A stretch of 64,000 nucleotides of DNA from positions 31,656-95,655 of the forward strand of contig DASXZY010000018.1 of the NCBI GenBank assembly GCA_036501625.1, read 5' to 3'. The translations under genes and the position numbers were made by a program. Positions 60,356-64,000 of the stretch are shown piece after piece. The notes beneath the pieces were generated by a model. The model did not search any database. It had not been told where the DNA came from and worked only from the letters and a program-made list of their open reading frames with translations. This DNA comes from Palsa-1400 sp036501625. GTDB taxonomy: Bacteria > Verrucomicrobiota > Verrucomicrobiia > Limisphaerales > Palsa-1400. Position 1 is the first letter of the stretch, and each line of letters opens with the position of its first letter.

Positions 60356-63300
60356 TTAATGGCAAGTGAACGAGCCTGTGCTCGACCAGGAGCCGGTGTA
60401 ATTGCTTCCGCCGCCGCCACAACCGCCGCCCTGGCAGGAGGACTTGCAATTCTCAGGCGTTCCGCACTGGTCGCCCGAGGGGTAGCCGCAGTAAACATTA
60501 TGGCAGGGCTTCACATTGACAGAACCGCAATTGCCAAGGTTGCTGTTGTTATAGCAAGCGGCGCTCCACTGCCAATTGCAGTTGACGCCAGCCGTATCGC
60601 AGCAGAACACTCCCGTCCAGCAGACCGAGTGGCAATTGGCGAACTCGGATTGCCACGGGATGCCGCAGCCGGAGAGGAAGATTTGGTCGTCGCCGGCGCA
60701 TGGGATGGTCGTATTCCAATTTGCGCCATTGAACTGGCAGCTTGAACTGGAGCAATTGGTGAACTTGACCTGGCAATCAGGCACCGGGAAGGTATAGACG
60801 TGCCCGTTGTTGCAGGAGAACGTCACAGTCGCGTTCTTGCAATAGACGGTGCAAGGCTTGCCCGGATTGCAGTTTAAATGGGCGTTGCACCAAACGTATC
60901 CGTTGCCCGGATTCTGGGAATTGAAGCTGCCGCAGATTTCATTGGTCACGCACTTCGTGGTGATGGCGGTAACCACGGTGGAGGTGTTGGTCGCGGATTT
61001 TCCGTTCGGACCGGTGCCGATGGCCGAAGCTGTGTTAGTCAGCATGCAGGTGGCGGAGCTGGCGGTGTAGTTGGAGCTAAACACGAAGCCCTGCCCGGGC
61101 GCCACGTTGTTCTGCGTGAAGATTGTGCCGCCAAGCAGCGGATCCACCACCTTCAGTGTTTCGCAGGTGTTGCCCGTGTTGGTCACGGCGAACGAATACG
61201 TAATGATTCCGCTGCACGGCATGCAGGACGGCGCGGTCTTGATCAATTGCACTCCCACCGTCGAGCCGATGTAGGCGAAATTGACAGTCGCGAGGTTTTG
61301 GCAGGCCGAGACGGTAACGTTGCTCAGGTTGCCGCTGCTGGACGGGTAGGTTTCCGTGTAGCCGCCGGGCGGTGTCACCACGACGGTGTAAGAACCGGCA
61401 GCAACACCGGTGAAGCTGTAATTGCCATTGGCGTCGGTGGTGTCCGTTTGGACCACGCTGCCCTGGCTGTTCTTCAAGGACACGTTCACATTGGCGAGGC
61501 CCTCGTTGTTGTTCAGGTTGCTATCGCCGCTGCAGGCCAGCACCACAGCGCCGGAAATGCTGGACGAATTGGTCTGCGCCACCGTGATCGCCTGGACGCA
61601 GGTGTTGCTGTTGCCGCAGGAATCAACCGCCATCCACGTGCGGCTAATGACATAGGTCGCATCGCAGCTTCCCGCGTTGATCGCGTCATGGTAGGTCAGC
61701 GTGGGATTCGGGCTGCAAACATCGCTGACGGCGGGCGTGCCGGTTTGTGCCGGGGTCGGGACATAAACGGAGCACAGATTGGCGCTGCACCAACTGCTAA
61801 CCTGGCAGCCTTCAAAACACTGATTGAGATTGCTGCACAAGCCGCAGAGATATTGCACCGAGCATCCTTGCGGGCAGGCGCCGCCGCCCAAGGCCCTGTT
61901 GCAGGTGTTGAGGATGTCGCGCACTTTGTATCCGTTGCAAGGCGAAGCGGAATTGCAGAGCACGAGGTCGCCGCACTTGCCGACGTATCCAGGAGTGCAG
62001 CCGTAGTCGCCAAAGTCGCAGTTCAGCTTCAATGCCAGCACTTGCGCGCCGAAGCAGCCGGCGTTGCAGTAGGATGGGTTGGTGGAGCAATTATTGAGCA
62101 CTCCGCAATTTCCATTCCAATTCAAGCAGTTTTGCGCGGCTGAACAAGAGGTGAAGGTCAGGCAGTTGCCGCTGTTGGTATTGCCAATCTTGACGCAGCC
62201 GTTGGGATAGACCTTGTTGAAACAGCCGTTCAGGATGCCATCCGGGTTGTTGCCGGCGCACGGCACGAAGCACTGATTATACTGATTCTGGTAATTGTTG
62301 TTGTTGTTGTTATTCCACGAGTTATACCAATTGCCGTATTGGTAGCCTGAACCGGACCAGCAACCCCACCAATTGGTCGGGCGATTGTTGTTCCAGTTCG
62401 TCCACCAAGTCGTGCATTGATTGGCGCTGGCGCCGCATGAACCCCACCAATTGGTGAATGATCCGTAGCATTGGGTGCTCGAATTGTTGTTCCCGCAATA
62501 ATTCTGCCACCAATTGTTATTATAGCGGTAGCCGCCGTTGCAGGAACCGGACCAATCGCACGCATTAAACGTGCAGAACATCTGGCAGATGTTGGTCACA
62601 ACCGTCGTGTCCGGCGGGCACGTTAAGAGGGGGCCGGTCAGATTTACCGTCCAAGTATAAACCACGCTGGCCGAGGTGGCATTGCCGCAGCCATCCGTCG
62701 CTTTGATCGTAAAGACGTTCGTGACATAGCAGCCGCTGTTCGTGAGAGTAGAAGTCACACTCAGGCTGGCGCCGATGCCGCAACTCGCGCTCGCGCTCAT
62801 GCCATTGGTCACGCTGGTGACGCTCGGCAGGGTCGACGGGTTGCAACCCAGAGGGCCGCCATTCGGCGTTCCATAAATGACTGGCGGCGCGGTGTTCACG
62901 GTCCAGCTATAGACCACGTTGGTCGTCATGCAATTGCCGCAGCCATCAGTCGCCTTGATGGTAAACGTATTCGTCCGATAGCAGCCATTGGTTGTAAGCA
63001 CGCTCGTGGGTGTCAATACGGCGGAGCCGCAAGCGTTGCTGGCGCTCATTCCACTGATGACGGTGCTCGTGGTCGGCAGATTCGTCGGGTTGCAGCCCAA
63101 GTAACCGCCTGCGGGGGTGCCCTTGATTACCGGCGACGTATTGTTCGCTGTCCAGCTATAGATTACTTTGATGGTCGTATAGTTGCCGCAGCCGTCGGTG
63201 GCTTTAATGGTGAACGTATTCGTCACAAAGCAGCCGTTGGTTGTGAGCACGCTGCTGGGGCTCAAAGTCGCGGAGCCGCAGGCGTTGCTCGCGCTCATGC

Positions 63301-64000
63301 CGTTGAGGATGGTGTTGGTCGCCGGCAAATTCGTCGGGTTGCAGCCAAGGTATCCGCCGACCGGCGTGCCGTTAATGACCGGCGGGGTGTTATTCGCCGT
63401 CCAGCTATAGATTACTTTGGTCGTTGTGCAGTTGCCGCAGCCGTCGGTGGCTTTAATGGTGAACGTATTGGTAACATAGCAGCCGTTGCTCGTAAGAACG
63501 CTGCTCGGGGTCAAAGTCGCGGAACCGCAGGAGTTGCTTGCGCTCATCCCGTTGAGGATGGTGTTGGTGCTCGGGAGGTTCGTCGGGTTGCAGCCCAAGT
63601 ATCCGCCGACCGGCGTGCCCATTATTACCGGCGGGGTATTGTTCACGGTCCAGCTATACACAACGTTGGTCGAGGCCATGTTGTTGCAGCCGTCTTGCGC
63701 CGTAATCGTGAAAATGTTCGTCACGTAACAGCCATTGCTCACTACGAGCGGAGTCACGCTCAAGTTGGCGATGCCGCAAGCGTTGCTCGCGCTCATTCCG
63801 TTGAGGACGGAATTGGTCGTCGGCAGATTGGTCGGGTTGCAGCCTAAGTCTCCGCCGGTGGGAGTGCCTTGGATGACCGGCATCGTGTTGTTCACGGTCC
63901 AGCTATACACAACGTTGGTCGAGGCCATGTTGTTGCAGCCGTCTTGCGCCGTAATCATGAAAATGTTCGTCACGTAACAGCCATTGCTCACTACGAGCGG
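60356..64000 (-). CDS. Very large Cys-rich secreted repeat protein, C-terminal part (cut by window edge)
   Basis: 1214 visible residues; the N-terminus is outside the window. Order from the edge: at least five complete 83-residue HYR-like repeats plus one partial (NNTPPVI..GTP..GGYLGCNP), a HYR-like strand interrupted by an Asn/Trp/Tyr-rich segment and a Cys-rich domain (QVLALKLNCDFGDYGCTPGYVGKCGDLVLC), an SdrD-B-like beta-sandwich (SGAVVLACSGDSNLNNNEGLANVNVSLKN), a DUF11-like domain (GVQLIKTAPSCMPCSGIITYSFAVTNTG), and a Cys-rich end. No sorting motif such as LPxTG or PEP-CTERM is seen. Probably a cell-surface or matrix protein with many disulfides. Function otherwise unknown. Confidence 0.8.
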   Translation of the reverse strand, partial: PLVVSNGCYVTNIFMITAQDGCNNMASTNVVYSWTVNNTMPVIQGTPTGGDLGCNPTNLPTTNSVLNGMSASNACGIANLSVTPLVVSNGCYVTNIFTITAQDGCNNMASTNVVYSWTVNNTPPVIMGTPVGGYLGCNPTNLPSTNTILNGMSASNSCGSATLTPSSVLTSNGCYVTNTFTIKATDGCGNCTTTKVIYSWTANNTPPVINGTPVGGYLGCNPTNLPATNTILNGMSASNACGSATLSPSSVLTTNGCFVTNTFTIKATDGCGNYTTIKVIYSWTANNTSPVIKGTPAGGYLGCNPTNLPTTSTVISGMSASNACGSAVLTPTSVLTTNGCYRTNTFTIKATDGCGNCMTTNVVYSWTVNTAPPVIYGTPNGGPLGCNPSTLPSVTSVTNGMSASASCGIGASLSVTSTLTNSGCYVTNVFTIKATDGCGNATSASVVYTWTVNLTGPLLTCPPDTTVVTNICQMFCTFNACDWSGSCNGGYRYNNNWWQNYCGNNNSSTQCYGSFTNWWGSCGASANQCTTWWTNWNNNRPTNWWGCWSGSGYQYGNWYNSWNNNNNNNYQNQYNQCFVPCAGNNPDGILNGCFNKVYPNGCVKIGNTNSGNCLTFTSCSAAQNCLNWNGNCGVLNNCSTNPSYCNAGCFGAQVLALKLNCDFGDYGCTPGYVGKCGDLVLCNSASPCNGYKVRDILNTCNRALGGGACPQGCSVQYLCGLCSNLNQCFEGCQVSSWCSANLCSVYVPTPAQTGTPAVSDVCSPNPTLTYHDAINAGSCDATYVISRTWMAVDSCGNSNTCVQAITVAQTNSSSISGAVVLACSGDSNLNNNEGLANVNVSLKNSQGSVVQTDTTDANGNYSFTGVAAGSYTVVVTPPGGYTETYPSSSGNLSNVTVSACQNLATVNFAYIGSTVGVQLIKTAPSCMPCSGIITYSFAVTNTGNTCETLKVVDPLLGGTIFTQNNVAPGQGFVFSSNYTASSATCMLTNTASAIGTGPNGKSATNTSTVVTAITTKCVTNEICGSFNSQNPGNGYVWCNAHLNCNPGKPCTVYCKNATVTFSCNNGHVYTFPVPDCQVKFTNCSSSSCQFNGANWNTTIPCAGDDQIFLSGCGIPWQSEFANCHSVCWTGVFCCDTAGVNCNWQWSAACYNNSNLGNCGSVNVKPCHNVYCGYPSGDQCGTPENCKSSCQGGGCGGGGSNYTGSWSSTGSFTCH
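62271..62541 (-). other. Asn/Trp/Tyr-rich low-complexity segment in the giant protein
   Basis: About 90 residues made almost entirely of Asn, Trp, Tyr, Gly, Ser, Gln and Cys (for example NWWGCWSGSGYQYGNWYNSW, followed by a poly-Asn run). The corresponding DNA has GTT/ATT repeats. It interrupts a HYR-like module. Confidence 0.8.
62651..64000 (-). repeat. Tandem 249-bp coding repeats
   Basis: The anchor word CCAGCTATA recurs at 62903, 63152, 63401, 63650 and 63899, exactly 249 bases apart; a diverged copy begins near 62651, 252 bases before. Each unit encodes 83 residues with the same Cys pattern (LGCNP, SCG/ACG, NGCY, DGCGN). The array continues past the window edge. Confidence 0.92.

Noticed and set aside
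62651..64000. CRISPR-like regular spacing of repeats
   Set aside because: The 249-base unit is a coding repeat in one frame, with no short palindromic repeats or variable spacers.

Overview
The window looks like a chromosome segment from a GC-rich member of the Verrucomicrobiota, possibly near the Pedosphaera/Limisphaera-like lineages. The strongest clues are a 51-residue small basic protein at 46150-46305, of a family I know only from Chlamydiae and Verrucomicrobia, and a TIGR04073-type lipoprotein at 12509-12955. Also typical are a type II secretion locus with type IV pilus-like inner-membrane parts, several PilT-like ATPases, and many secreted Gly-, Ala- and Pro-rich proteins. The assignment rests on gene content; nothing was searched. 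I saw no rRNA, tRNA, CRISPR array, phage or intact insertion sequence.

Region by region. 1-15.7 kb is mixed housekeeping and envelope genes: lon (cut by the window edge) with hsp20, a GH3 glycosidase, a beta-lactamase-fold hydrolase, a HEAT-like anchored protein, a DegP-like protease, an HDOD response regulator, aroG coupled to a PilT-like ATPase, a TIGR04073 lipoprotein, ispE, sufT and galM. 15.8-18.6 kb is an NtrB/NtrC-type two-component pair. 18.6-35.4 kb is a long minus-strand secretion operon read from gspE down: gspE, gspF, two tandem gspG-like pseudopilins, gspH, gspI, gspJ, gspK, a PilM-PilN fusion, a PilO/GspM-GspC fusion, a secretin split into two genes, a histidine kinase, a sigma-54 activator, and two tandem secreted paralogues.

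35.4-46 kb, all minus strand, holds a Spy-like protein, an FG-GAP protein and a DUF4965 glutaminase-like protein preceded by a LacI regulator, then NAD kinase, TlyA, a pseudo-receiver protein and two pilT genes. 46.1-50.7 kb is a plus-strand run: small basic protein, pseudouridine synthase, SH3 protein, folD and two uncharacterised proteins. 50.6-60.1 kb has a copper-type P-ATPase back to back with ubiE, a lipid hydroxylase-like membrane protein, two methyltransferases (one acting on DNA), priA, a SMUG-type uracil-DNA glycosylase and a zinc-ribbon protein. 60.3-64 kb is the C-terminal part of a very large, extremely cysteine-rich secreted repeat protein that continues past the window.

How it works together. 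The secretion operon encodes motor (GspE), platform (GspF, PilM-PilN, PilO-GspC), pseudopilus (GspG-K) and outer-membrane channel (split secretin), plus what looks like its own control pair. A prepilin peptidase is not in the window. The many secreted hydrolases and the giant surface protein are plausible cargo, but that is inference. Several short palindromic repeats sit at gene borders in the secretion and DUF4965 loci and may be a dispersed repeat family.
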